Source: a bacterium
GTDB taxonomy: Bacteria > T1Sed10-126
Assembly: GCA_003557545.1 (NCBI GenBank)
Contig: PWOD01000177.1
Coordinates: 1-6,811 of the forward strand
Direction of reading: 5' to 3'
Length of the DNA: 6,811 bases
The stretch's first letter is position 1, and each line of letters opens with the position of its first letter. The position numbers and the translations under genes are program-made. The notes below the pieces were generated by a model that saw only the letters and a list, made by a program, of their open reading frames with translations, made no database searches and was not told where the DNA came from. Positions 1 through 6,704 of this stretch are shown piece after piece.

Positions 1-2
1 AT

Positions 3-536
3 ACTCATATTAATTTTAACGAAGGTTTCACAATCAAACACCTGCCTAGTAAAATTATTAAATCTAACTTAGAGGTGTACCAGTACCAAAGTGATTTAGA
101 TCCTATATCAGGTTCTTCAGCTGCGGATGAGATAATAAGAATTTCAGGAAAGGATGAAATAGGTAGAACATTTAAAAGAGATATAACCATTAGCTGGGAG
201 GCGTTTGATAAACCAGTAATTGAGATACTAGAAACTGATGCACCTAGATTAGAGGAAGGAGATGCGCTAGCTTCTCCTACAATTTTTTCTTGGAATATAT
301 TAAATATACATAATGTCGAACCTCACACTTTTGAAATAATTAAAAAAGGAGAAACTGATCAAGTGTGGTATGCAGCACAAACAGACAGCCATCACGAATC
401 TAGTTCTTCTTCGCAGGAAATAAGTCATGACCCTATTGTTCACAACGAGCCGTACACAGAAGTTTTTCAGTTAAGGGTGATAGACAAGAAAGGAGACGTA
501 GTTACAAAACTTGTAAGCATTGAATGGAAAGAGCTA
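3..536 (+). repeat. Ig-like modules of gene 1 (one partial, one complete)
   Basis: Protein-level repeat. The first module (3-206) is cut by the window edge and ends ITISWEAF; the second (207-536) has the EGD...SPTIFSWNI...NV core and ends VSIEWKE. The pattern (F-x-I start, FSW early strand, FxI/FxLxVxD late strand, I-x-W end) fits an Ig-like beta-sandwich, inferred from pattern only. Confidence 0.6.
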
Positions 537-1943
537 AACTTAGTTACTAACTTAGTCACATTAAATGCAGTTCCTTCCGACGCAGGCCAGGTAAGCGGGG
601 GAGGTCATTACGAACAAAACTCAGAGGTAAATATACAGGCTTCTTCTGAAGAGTTATCGCAATTCGATAAGTGGGAAGTTATTAGCGGGGGAGCAGAAAT
701 AAATGATGTAGATAGCACCCACACTTATTTTATAATGCCTGCAAATGCAGTCGAAATACATGCGCTGTTTATCCCACCAATAACCGTAACAACAAATGTT
801 TTCCCTCAAAACAAAGGTAGAATAAAAGCAGCTTGGCAGGCTTTGGGAGGGGGATCTTTCTATAATAATGGACAGGCGCCAGCTCTCTATCCTATTCTTT
901 TCACTCCTGAAATACTAGACTCTCTCTTTCTTCTTGATAAAGTAGATGTGTATTATGACGGAGTTTACCATAGTGAGTTTGATTTATCAGAATACCAAGA
1001 GAACACATCGTGGGGAAGTCCTAGTGAAAACAATCAAGACATTCATTATGATTTATTTATGATATCCCCTGGCGTAGTTACTTTATCAGAATCTGCTATT
1101 GGAGTAGGTATTTTAGAAGGAGGAGGTCTATTTAAAGAAGACAATATAGTAAATATATCAGTTAGTGACATAGACCCTTTATATGAATTTATAGAGTGGC
1201 AAGTAATAAGTGGCGGAGTAACTTTAGATAACCCCAATTCTCAAGAAACATTTTTTACAATGCCAGGAAATGATGTTGAAGTTAAAGCAATATATAAAGA
1301 TCCTTATACGCTAACTGTGCAAAGAAGTCATTCACAAGGCACAATTACTATCAATGGTTCTACAGGAACTAATAATCAAGTTAAAGGTGGGCAAACAGCC
1401 AATGTAGCTATATCAAATTTAGGAAGTTACTCATTCGATGATTGGGAAGAAGTATCAGGGTTATCAGGACAGATACATGGATTAACTACCACAACTATTA
1501 GTTTTACCATGCCTGAAAATAATGTTACTATTAAAGCCAATTTATCGCCTCCTCCCCCTCAATATTTGTACTGCGGAGCAGAAGCTTCCAATCAGTTTAC
1601 TCAAGGTCCTCCTGCATTTGAGCCAGTTGAGGACTATAGTTTTATTGATCTGGATAACGAAGAAAAATATACTGCTTTTGAAGGTAGTGAAAATACAAAT
1701 CATCCTTCAGAAACAATTCCCAATGATTATTTTACAGTTGATTGTAGTCCCGGACCTTCTTATGTTATAGTAGCTTTTCCTAAGAATTGGTTTTCAGGAA
1801 CGGTAGCTGTACAGGCTCCTGGGTCAAATTTCACTGTAGACTTAGTAGAAGTGGAGGAAAGGGATCACAATGGATTGACATATAGGATATTAAGAACTGG
1901 TTCAAATTTTAGTACTGAAGAATATATTGCAAAATTAGTATAA
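3..1943 (+). CDS. Modular Ig-like / B-repeat phage-type structural protein (5' partial)
   Basis: Unrecognised by name; probable virion surface or tail-fibre protein. The frame is open from the first base of the window (codons from position 3) to TAA at 1941-1943, giving 646 visible residues. A GTG at 75 lies inside a conserved module and is not the start. The visible residues align end to end with residues 309-954 of the next gene, so roughly 308 N-terminal residues are probably missing upstream. Order: tail end of an Ig-like module (3-206), a full Ig-like module (207-536), four B-repeat-like modules (555-1547, the second very divergent), a PPPP bridge (1548-1559), and a C-terminal module (1560-1940). 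A Ser-rich patch (HHESSSSSQE, near 390-420) interrupts the second Ig-like module. No membrane segment, LPXTG motif or other cell-anchor sequence is visible. Its stop overlaps the next start by one base. A bacterial surface adhesin is the main alternative. Confidence 0.9.
   Translation, partial: THINFNEGFTIKHLPSKIIKSNLEVYQYQSDLDPISGSSAADEIIRISGKDEIGRTFKRDITISWEAFDKPVIEILETDAPRLEEGDALASPTIFSWNILNIHNVEPHTFEIIKKGETDQVWYAAQTDSHHESSSSSQEISHDPIVHNEPYTEVFQLRVIDKKGDVVTKLVSIEWKELNLVTNLVTLNAVPSDAGQVSGGGHYEQNSEVNIQASSEELSQFDKWEVISGGAEINDVDSTHTYFIMPANAVEIHALFIPPITVTTNVFPQNKGRIKAAWQALGGGSFYNNGQAPALYPILFTPEILDSLFLLDKVDVYYDGVYHSEFDLSEYQENTSWGSPSENNQDIHYDLFMISPGVVTLSESAIGVGILEGGGLFKEDNIVNISVSDIDPLYEFIEWQVISGGVTLDNPNSQETFFTMPGNDVEVKAIYKDPYTLTVQRSHSQGTITINGSTGTNNQVKGGQTANVAISNLGSYSFDDWEEVSGLSGQIHGLTTTTISFTMPENNVTIKANLSPPPPQYLYCGAEASNQFTQGPPAFEPVEDYSFIDLDNEEKYTAFEGSENTNHPSETIPNDYFTVDCSPGPSYVIVAFPKNWFSGTVAVQAPGSNFTVDLVEVEERDHNGLTYRILRTGSNFSTEEYIAKLV
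555..1547 (+). repeat. Four B-repeat-like modules of gene 1
   Basis: Units at about 555-779, 780-1073 (very divergent, with extra sequence and no MP motif), 1074-1304 and 1305-1547. Good copies follow the divergent InlB B-repeat pattern: GGG-x-[YF]...V-x-I, then F-x-x-W-x-V-[IS]-SGG, then TFF-x-MP-x-N-x-V-x-[IV]-x-A. This family occurs in bacterial surface proteins and phage structural proteins. Confidence 0.75.
1560..1940 (+). other. Shared C-terminal module of gene 1
   Basis: Begins QYLYCGAEASNQF after the proline bridge, contains TNHP, YVIVAFPKNWF and ERDHNGLTYRILRT, and ends at the stop. Matches gene 2 at 9 of 13 positions in the opening motif and 11 of 14 in the ERxHNG motif. No known fold was recognised with confidence. 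Confidence 0.6.
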
Positions 1944-1945
1944 TG
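1941..1945 (+). promoter_or_regulatory. TAATG stop/start overlap between genes 1 and 2
   Basis: TAA and ATG share one base. No Shine-Dalgarno-like purine run is seen in the 12 bases before the ATG (AAAATTAGTATA), so the start may depend on termination-reinitiation by ribosomes finishing gene 1. Confidence 0.6.
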
Positions 1946-2422
1946 GGCTCATATAGCACTAACAAATATATCGTAGTAGATGGTCCTATTAGACCTAGGG
2001 AAGTTAATTCTACTTACTCAGTAGTTATGGATACCCACATTAAAGGTGGGTATCATGTTTACAAAACTATAGAGGAGAGGGATGGGATTTTATTTGATTT
2101 GCAGCAAAATTCTCTAATACCTGAATCACAAATCCTTAAAAAAGGGATGATATGTTACATCATTTCAATTAACAAAAGTTATAGGTTAATAACTGAACCT
2201 TCTGAATGGGATTTAGAAAGATTTGATGAAAACTGGCAAGCTTATCCTATCCCTGATGATTGGGAAGAACTCCACTCAGGTAGTGTTCACAATGTTTTTT
2301 ATACCAATGATCAAGAAGTTCCTTATAATGTAGGTGGGATTAAAGCTGGGGAGACTTTTAATGAAGTCCCATTATCAGATCCAGAACAATTGGATATGTG
2401 GACTAAACTTCTGTATCCTTAT
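1943..2422 (+). other. Shared N-terminal module and linker of gene 2
   Basis: Residues 1-160. Conserved points shared with the next two genes are the GP-x-R start, GGYHVY, an E-x-RD-x-I stretch and KKGMICYI-x-x-x-K-x-YRL. The GGIKAGETFNEVPL linker and KLLYP follow. Because it is the part common to three proteins with different middles, it is a candidate docking module to a common partner on the virion (inference). Confidence 0.65.
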
Positions 2423-4807
2423 CTTTCACCCAATTTTTCATCATTTTCAATTCAAGAAATATCAGGAAACAGTTTAGGTTGGGAAAATCCTATACCTCAA
2501 GTAATTAATTTTGAGTGGTCAACAGTTAATTCAGAAAGCATACAACCTGGATCTTTAGTTATTAAAGACCAAGAAACTAATTCTATTCTTGCAGAAAATA
2601 TAAATGATGAAGAACCAAGAATTAAGTTAGTAGATTTAGGGGCTCCTATCGAAATGCCTTATTGGGAAGCTACTTATAGATTTAGATTAGAAGGAGAAAC
2701 AACTCAAGGGGAACCTATTCATAGAGATCTTGTAATAAGGTGGAACGATTACCCAACTCTCCCAAAAATCACTAAATTCACAATGGATGGGGAAAGTTCA
2801 TATGAATTAGATGAATCAGAATCTACCCCAAGCAACCCACTTTTTGAATGGGAAGTTGATAATGAAGATTATATAGATTTTAATGAGAGTTTTGAAATAA
2901 AAGTACTACCTAATCAAATTGTGGCCAGTGGATTAGAAGGTTATTCATACTCGAGCAACTTAAGTCCGATATCAGGAGTAGAGGGAGATACGAAAACAAT
3001 CAGAATAAGAGGCTGGGATGTCACAGACAGAGTGTTTTATAGGGATATAAAAATAACTTGGGAGAAATATTTAACTCCTGAAATAAATACATTTTCTATA
3101 GAGGATGAAAATACTAATTTAATAGAAGGAGACACATTTAATTCACCAACCGTATTTTCATGGAATATAAGTAATATTCAAAACGTAACTCCAGGCAGTC
3201 TTAAAATAACAAGAAAAAATGAATTAGAAATATGGTTTGAAGATACTAACGAAGAACATATTGACAGTGGAATTTCTCAAGTAGAAATTACGCATGACCC
3301 TATAACTCATAACGAAGTAACTAGTGAAGTTTTTGAGATATCAATTCAAGATACACAAGGAAATACATATACCAAAATAGTAGGTATACAATGGAACGAA
3401 GCTGCAACAGTATTCTATCAAGTATTTCTTAATTCAACTCCTGAAGGGTTTGCAAGTTTTGAAGGAGACGGTTCTTATGAAGAAGGTGATGAAGTTGCTA
3501 TTAATGTATTTCCTAACGATAAGGTAAATTTTCTTAATTGGGATGTCCAAAGTGGAGGAATAAGTTTCACTGATCCAGAAAACGAGCAACAAACATTTGT
3601 AATGCCAGCGACAAATGTAGGAATAAATGCGATAGTTCAGCCACCTAGTGAAGTAGACACAGTTTGGCCTACTCCTACCCATCAGAATCATTCGCATATT
3701 GTTATAGAATCAGAAGGAGAAACTAATACTAATACTGCAGAAGAAGTAAGAGTGAGTTCGCAAGTTAATTGTCAAGTATTCGTGACGGATGATAAATACA
3801 TATTCATAGACGTAAAAAGAATCGTAGCAGGAACTGTTGAAGACACTTATAGTTCTAAATCGTTCAATTTCATTATGCCTAATAATAATGTGTCTCTTCA
3901 ACTTAATTTGCAATCCCCAAACCAATTTTCAATTGTTGTAAGTCCTCCATCAGCTGGTGGAGTAGCTTCATTTGGAGGGCAAGGCACATATAAAGAAGGT
4001 GATAATGTTAGTTTTTATTTAGATCACATCTTTGATGCTCAATACACTTTTGATTACTGGGAAGTAACCGATGATGAAAGTGGTACAGTGGTAATACCTA
4101 ATATAGAAGAACCTTTAGGCAATGAATTTTCTATGCCTAATAATAAAGTAGAGATAACTGCTCATTTTAGAGTACCGCATGATGTTCAAATAAATACTAA
4201 TCATTTGCCTCCAGGGTCTGATTTCAGTGGAGCAGGAACATATGCTGAAGATCAATTAGTAACTTTAGGTGTAGTTTCTTTGCCTAGTGGCTACACTTTT
4301 GATTATTGGGAGGTTGAAGAAGATGCTAGTAATACAGTAGTAATAGATAATCCTAACTCAGAAACTGCATCATTTGATATGCCACATAATAATGTAATTA
4401 TTAAACCTCATTTAACTGATCCACCACCTGAATACCTATATTATGGAGCAGAGGTTGCTAACCAGTTTTTTAGCGGATGGCCTCCGTCTCCTGTAGAGAC
4501 CTTTGATTTTATAGATTTAAGTGACGGGGCAGTCTTTGATACCGCAGAAGGGGATTCAGGTACAAATCATCCCAAAGAAGTTTTTCCAGACGGGATTTTT
4601 ACAATAGAGGATATCTTAGAAGCATCTTTTATTTTAATTGCATACCCTCTTAGTTGGTTCTTAGGAACACCTAAATACCAGTACCCAGATACCCCTCCGG
4701 CGTTAGATTTTATTTTTGTAGAAGAAAGAGAGCATAATGGGGTTACTTATAGAATTTATAGAACAGCATCAGATGTCACAGGGACACACTCATTACAAAT
4801 AGTATGA
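1943..4807 (+). CDS. Modular Ig-like / B-repeat phage-type structural protein (complete, 954 aa)
   Basis: Complete member of the family; role inferred as a virion fibre or decoration protein. The ATG at 1943 is supported because the N-terminus (YIVVDGPIRPRE) matches the starts of the two following genes (YGIVGGPLRAN, YTIIGAPLRPG). Order by residue: N-terminal module 1-110 with GGYHVY (35-40) and KKGMICYI (66-73); linker 127-163 with GGIKAGETFNEVPL and MWTKLLYP; three Ig-like modules about 165-270, 272-375 and 377-486, ending IRW, ITW and IQW; four B-repeat-like modules about 490-568, 571-657 (divergent), 661-745 and 746-826; PPP at 827-829; C-terminal module 830-954. The N-terminus has no hydrophobic signal core and no transmembrane segment is visible, which argues against Sec export and for assembly into a particle. 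The TGA overlaps the next ATG. The C-terminal two thirds are collinear with the preceding gene, suggesting duplication. No catalytic motif was seen. Confidence 0.93.
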   Translation: MGSYSTNKYIVVDGPIRPREVNSTYSVVMDTHIKGGYHVYKTIEERDGILFDLQQNSLIPESQILKKGMICYIISINKSYRLITEPSEWDLERFDENWQAYPIPDDWEELHSGSVHNVFYTNDQEVPYNVGGIKAGETFNEVPLSDPEQLDMWTKLLYPYLSPNFSSFSIQEISGNSLGWENPIPQVINFEWSTVNSESIQPGSLVIKDQETNSILAENINDEEPRIKLVDLGAPIEMPYWEATYRFRLEGETTQGEPIHRDLVIRWNDYPTLPKITKFTMDGESSYELDESESTPSNPLFEWEVDNEDYIDFNESFEIKVLPNQIVASGLEGYSYSSNLSPISGVEGDTKTIRIRGWDVTDRVFYRDIKITWEKYLTPEINTFSIEDENTNLIEGDTFNSPTVFSWNISNIQNVTPGSLKITRKNELEIWFEDTNEEHIDSGISQVEITHDPITHNEVTSEVFEISIQDTQGNTYTKIVGIQWNEAATVFYQVFLNSTPEGFASFEGDGSYEEGDEVAINVFPNDKVNFLNWDVQSGGISFTDPENEQQTFVMPATNVGINAIVQPPSEVDTVWPTPTHQNHSHIVIESEGETNTNTAEEVRVSSQVNCQVFVTDDKYIFIDVKRIVAGTVEDTYSSKSFNFIMPNNNVSLQLNLQSPNQFSIVVSPPSAGGVASFGGQGTYKEGDNVSFYLDHIFDAQYTFDYWEVTDDESGTVVIPNIEEPLGNEFSMPNNKVEITAHFRVPHDVQINTNHLPPGSDFSGAGTYAEDQLVTLGVVSLPSGYTFDYWEVEEDASNTVVIDNPNSETASFDMPHNNVIIKPHLTDPPPEYLYYGAEVANQFFSGWPPSPVETFDFIDLSDGAVFDTAEGDSGTNHPKEVFPDGIFTIEDILEASFILIAYPLSWFLGTPKYQYPDTPPALDFIFVEEREHNGVTYRIYRTASDVTGTHSLQIV
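2030..2054 (+). repeat. Perfect 9-bp inverted repeat inside gene 2
   Basis: GATACCCAC (2030-2038) and GTGGGTATC (2046-2054) pair perfectly around a 7-base loop, about 90 bases after the gene 2 start. There is no following T-run, so it is not a standard terminator. Gene 3 keeps only a weak 5-bp version at the equivalent place, so it may be incidental to coding. Confidence 0.4.
2435..3400 (+). repeat. Three tandem Ig-like modules of gene 2
   Basis: Three consecutive units of about 105-110 residues (2435-2752, 2756-3067, 3071-3400). Each opens with a F-x-I/F-T strand, has an early F[ES]W, and closes with I-x-W (IRWNDY, ITWEKY, IQWNE). The third is the closest match to the complete unit in gene 1. 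Confidence 0.65.
3410..4420 (+). repeat. Four B-repeat-like modules of gene 2
   Basis: Units at about 3410-3646, 3653-3913 (divergent, but ending FNFIMPNNNVSLQL), 3923-4177 and 4178-4420. Clear hallmarks include GSYEEGDEVAINV, GTYKEGDNVSFYL, YTFDYWEV (twice) and the closing [FS]-x-MP-x-N-x-V-x-I. Confidence 0.8.
4427..4804 (+). other. Shared C-terminal module of gene 2
   Basis: Runs from EYLYYGAEVANQF through TNHP, FILIAYPLSWF and EREHNGVTYRIYRT to the stop. It is placed at the same end as in genes 1 and 3, as expected for a tip or cap (inference). Confidence 0.6.
4804..4807 (+). promoter_or_regulatory. ATGA stop/start overlap between genes 2 and 3
   Basis: ATG and TGA overlap by four bases in all. 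The upstream bases (CATTACAAATAGT) hold no Shine-Dalgarno-like motif, consistent with translational coupling. Confidence 0.6.
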
Positions 4808-5253
4808 CGTACGACTCATCTTTATATGGAATTGTAGGAGGACCTTTAAGGGCTAATGCCATTTTCTCTGTTGTTAGAGATAAGGATATTAGAGGTGGTT
4901 ATCATATTTATGATAATGAAAGTGCTAGGCTAAATATTCCCTTTAATATTATGCAAGAATCAACGAGACCTGATTCACAGGTTCTCAAAAAGGGGTTGTT
5001 GTGTTTTATTTTAGAAACGAATAAAACTTATAGATTTGTTTCCGATCCTTCAGACTGGCCCGCCGAAAGGTTTGATGAATATTTTGTAGGTTATCCGATA
5101 GAAGATGATTGGCAAGAAGTTTCAGTAGGGGATATAGAAGAAATGTATTACACCAATCTCACTCCTGTTCCTCAAGATTTAGGGGGAGTAAATCATGGGG
5201 AGAGCTTCAATGAAGTTCCTCTTCAGAAAATGTGGGATAAACTTCTATATCCA
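4804..5253 (+). other. Shared N-terminal module and linker of gene 3
   Basis: Residues 1-150. Closely matches the gene 2 module, including the EPSEW/DPSDW...ERFDE...DDW stretch and the GG-x-x-x-GE-x-FNEVPL linker, but the linker is shorter before MWDKLLYP (no SDPEQLD insert). Confidence 0.65.
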
Positions 5254-6420
5254 GAGCTTGAAGTTAAGTTTGATAGATTCAGAATTAATGGTACATCTAT
5301 ACTAACTTTACACGAAGGGCAAACTTCTTCTTCGTCTTATACATTCTCTTGGCAAGTTAATAATGGGCATCTATTAGATCCAGAACATGATATAACTATA
5401 AGAGATGATCAGACTGAAGAAATCATTTATGTAGGTTCTAGTGAAGCAACAGGAAGTGAAACTATAACAGGATTACCTGAGATTGAGGGAGAAGAGGGAG
5501 ATAATTACTTCTTTACAATATCTGGAATGGATATTTATGGTAATCCTTTGAATAGAGCTTGTAGAATAAGATGGATAGCTCCATTACCTCCAGATACTTA
5601 TCCTGTAACTCTGGGAACAATACCAAGTGGGGTAACTGCTAGTTTTTCTGGACAGGGTAATTACGAAGCAGGGGACAAAGTCACTATCAACATTTTTGAT
5701 ATTGATCCTAAATATAGTTTCTTAAATTGGTATGTGGTGTCAGGAGGAGTAGATTTAGCTACACCGCATGAACCTAATTGTACGTTTTATATAGGAGAAT
5801 TGCCTGTGGAAATTAGAGCAGTTCTTAAAGAACCTCATCAAGTGTTTTTAGGAACTAGTGTTATTGGAGGAGGATCTGTAAGCTCTAGCTTTAGTTTCAG
5901 TAGTGGATCAGTTTTTGCACACGAAGAGACAGTAGATATTGAACTTACTAGCTTAGCTAGTGGTTATACCTTTAGTCACTGGACTGTAGAACACGGTGGA
6001 GCTGAATTGGATGATACTGAGAGTAATCCTACATTCTTTGAAATGCCTGACAATGATGTAAGTATAATAGCTCATGTCAATCCTCCACCTACAATAAATA
6101 TGTATTATGGAGCAGCTAGTTCTAAGGATGAAAATCTTGATTTAGATGAATTACAAAGTACTGGGACTACTCAGCAAAATATCTCACATCCTAACCAAGT
6201 AGTTTCAAGTTTTGTAGGGTCTTTTGATAGCGAGTATATAGTAATAGCACACCCTGAAGATTGGTACACTGGAGATTATCTTCAAGTAACTTATCAATTA
6301 GGTGGGCAGCCTTTTGGGTTAAGTTTTGAAGGAACTCAAGTATATGAGGGAATTGTGTATAGAGTCTATTTTAGTGGTCTAAGACAGAACAGAATTAATA
6401 CTGATGTCTATATAATATGA
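4804..6420 (+). CDS. Short paralogue of the modular Ig-like / B-repeat phage-type structural protein (complete, 538 aa)
   Basis: Third tandem member, with the same plan as its upstream neighbour but a shorter stalk. The start ATG at 4804 lies in an ATGA overlap and places IVGGPLRAN at the expected N-terminal position. Order by residue: N-terminal module 1-108 with GGYHIY (31-36) and LKKGLLCFIL (61-70); linker 127-150 with GGVNHGESFNEVPL and MWDKLLYP; a single Ig-like module about 155-258, with FSW (181-183) and a final IRW; two B-repeat-like modules, about 267-343 and 346-427; PPP 427-429; C-terminal module 431-538 with MYYGA and YIVIAHPEDWY. In the first B-repeat the usual MP before the last strand is altered to IGELP. 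No signal peptide, anchor or enzyme motif is seen. The role is inferred to match its neighbours: a virion fibre or decoration protein, possibly giving a shorter spike built from the same end modules. Confidence 0.93.
   Translation: MTYDSSLYGIVGGPLRANAIFSVVRDKDIRGGYHIYDNESARLNIPFNIMQESTRPDSQVLKKGLLCFILETNKTYRFVSDPSDWPAERFDEYFVGYPIEDDWQEVSVGDIEEMYYTNLTPVPQDLGGVNHGESFNEVPLQKMWDKLLYPELEVKFDRFRINGTSILTLHEGQTSSSSYTFSWQVNNGHLLDPEHDITIRDDQTEEIIYVGSSEATGSETITGLPEIEGEEGDNYFFTISGMDIYGNPLNRACRIRWIAPLPPDTYPVTLGTIPSGVTASFSGQGNYEAGDKVTINIFDIDPKYSFLNWYVVSGGVDLATPHEPNCTFYIGELPVEIRAVLKEPHQVFLGTSVIGGGSVSSSFSFSSGSVFAHEETVDIELTSLASGYTFSHWTVEHGGAELDDTESNPTFFEMPDNDVSIIAHVNPPPTINMYYGAASSKDENLDLDELQSTGTTQQNISHPNQVVSSFVGSFDSEYIVIAHPEDWYTGDYLQVTYQLGGQPFGLSFEGTQVYEGIVYRVYFSGLRQNRINTDVYII
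5266..5577 (+). repeat. Single Ig-like module of gene 3
   Basis: One unit with the same landmarks: FRING start, EGQ then FSWQVNNG, a FFTISGMDIYGNPLNR late strand, and CRIRW end. The two further units present in gene 2 are absent here. Confidence 0.65.
5602..6084 (+). repeat. Two B-repeat-like modules of gene 3
   Basis: Units at about 5602-5832 and 5839-6084. Hallmarks are GNYEAGDKVTINI, YSFLNWYVVSGG, GYTFSHWTVEHGG and TFFEMPDNDVSIIAH. The first unit has IGELP where MP is usual. Confidence 0.8.
6094..6417 (+). other. Shared C-terminal module of gene 3
   Basis: Shorter, more diverged copy: NMYYGA, SHP, YIVIAHPEDWY, then YEGIVYRVYFSG. The order of landmarks is preserved although overall identity with genes 1 and 2 looks low. 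Confidence 0.55.
6417..6420 (+). promoter_or_regulatory. ATGA stop/start overlap between genes 3 and 4
   Basis: Same arrangement as the previous junction. The upstream bases (GATGTCTATATAAT) are AT-rich with no Shine-Dalgarno-like motif. Confidence 0.6.
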
Positions 6421-6704
6421 CAAATTATAGTGGTAATTATACAATAATAGGGGCTCCTCTGCGTCCTGGAAGTAAGTCAGATGCTTATGCTATGGCTTCT
6501 GCTAACTATCTTAGAGGAGGATACCACGTTGTAGATACTCTAGAAGATCGAGATAATATCCCTCCATTTGACGAAGAAATGGAGTCTGATCTTCCAGAAT
6601 CAAATAGAAGAAGAGAAGGGATGCTCTGCTATGTTATAAGTGAGCAAAAGACTTATAGATTAGTAGGAGGAGTTTCAAATGATGATTGGAAAGAAGTATC
6701 TGTA
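6417..6704 (+). other. Shared N-terminal module of gene 4
   Basis: Residues 1-96. The same GGYHV, RDNIP and REGMLCYV...KTYRLV landmarks appear in the same order, without the ERFDE insertion and without the following linker seen in genes 2 and 3. Confidence 0.65.

Noticed and set aside
75-77. GTG as the start codon of gene 1
   Set aside because: The frame is open upstream to the window edge and the codons before it (FNEGFTIK...) align with the Ig-like module of gene 2, so translation must start further upstream.
1522-1770. Plus-strand open frame of 82 codons in another frame
   Set aside because: It overlaps the conserved C-terminal module of gene 1; its Leu/Ile-rich translation is what a shifted read of this AT-rich sequence gives.
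3434-3697. Minus-strand open frame of 87 codons
   Set aside because: It lies wholly opposite a conserved B-repeat in gene 2, has no recognisable motif and has no counterpart opposite the paralogues.
6091-6100. AATAAATA stretch resembling a T4-type late promoter (TATAAATA)
   Set aside because: It is within coding sequence for NMYYG of gene 3, is not an exact match, and such strings are expected by chance in AT-rich DNA.
1560-6417. Diversity-generating retroelement target in the C-terminal modules
   Set aside because: No reverse transcriptase, template repeat or adenine-biased variable repeat is visible, and the module does not look like a C-type lectin fold by sequence.
3-6420. Secreted, cell-wall-anchored bacterial adhesins
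   Set aside because: Both complete genes start without a hydrophobic signal core and no LPXTG motif, membrane segment or evident sorting tail ends any of the three proteins. Not fully excluded for gene 1, whose N-terminus is missing.
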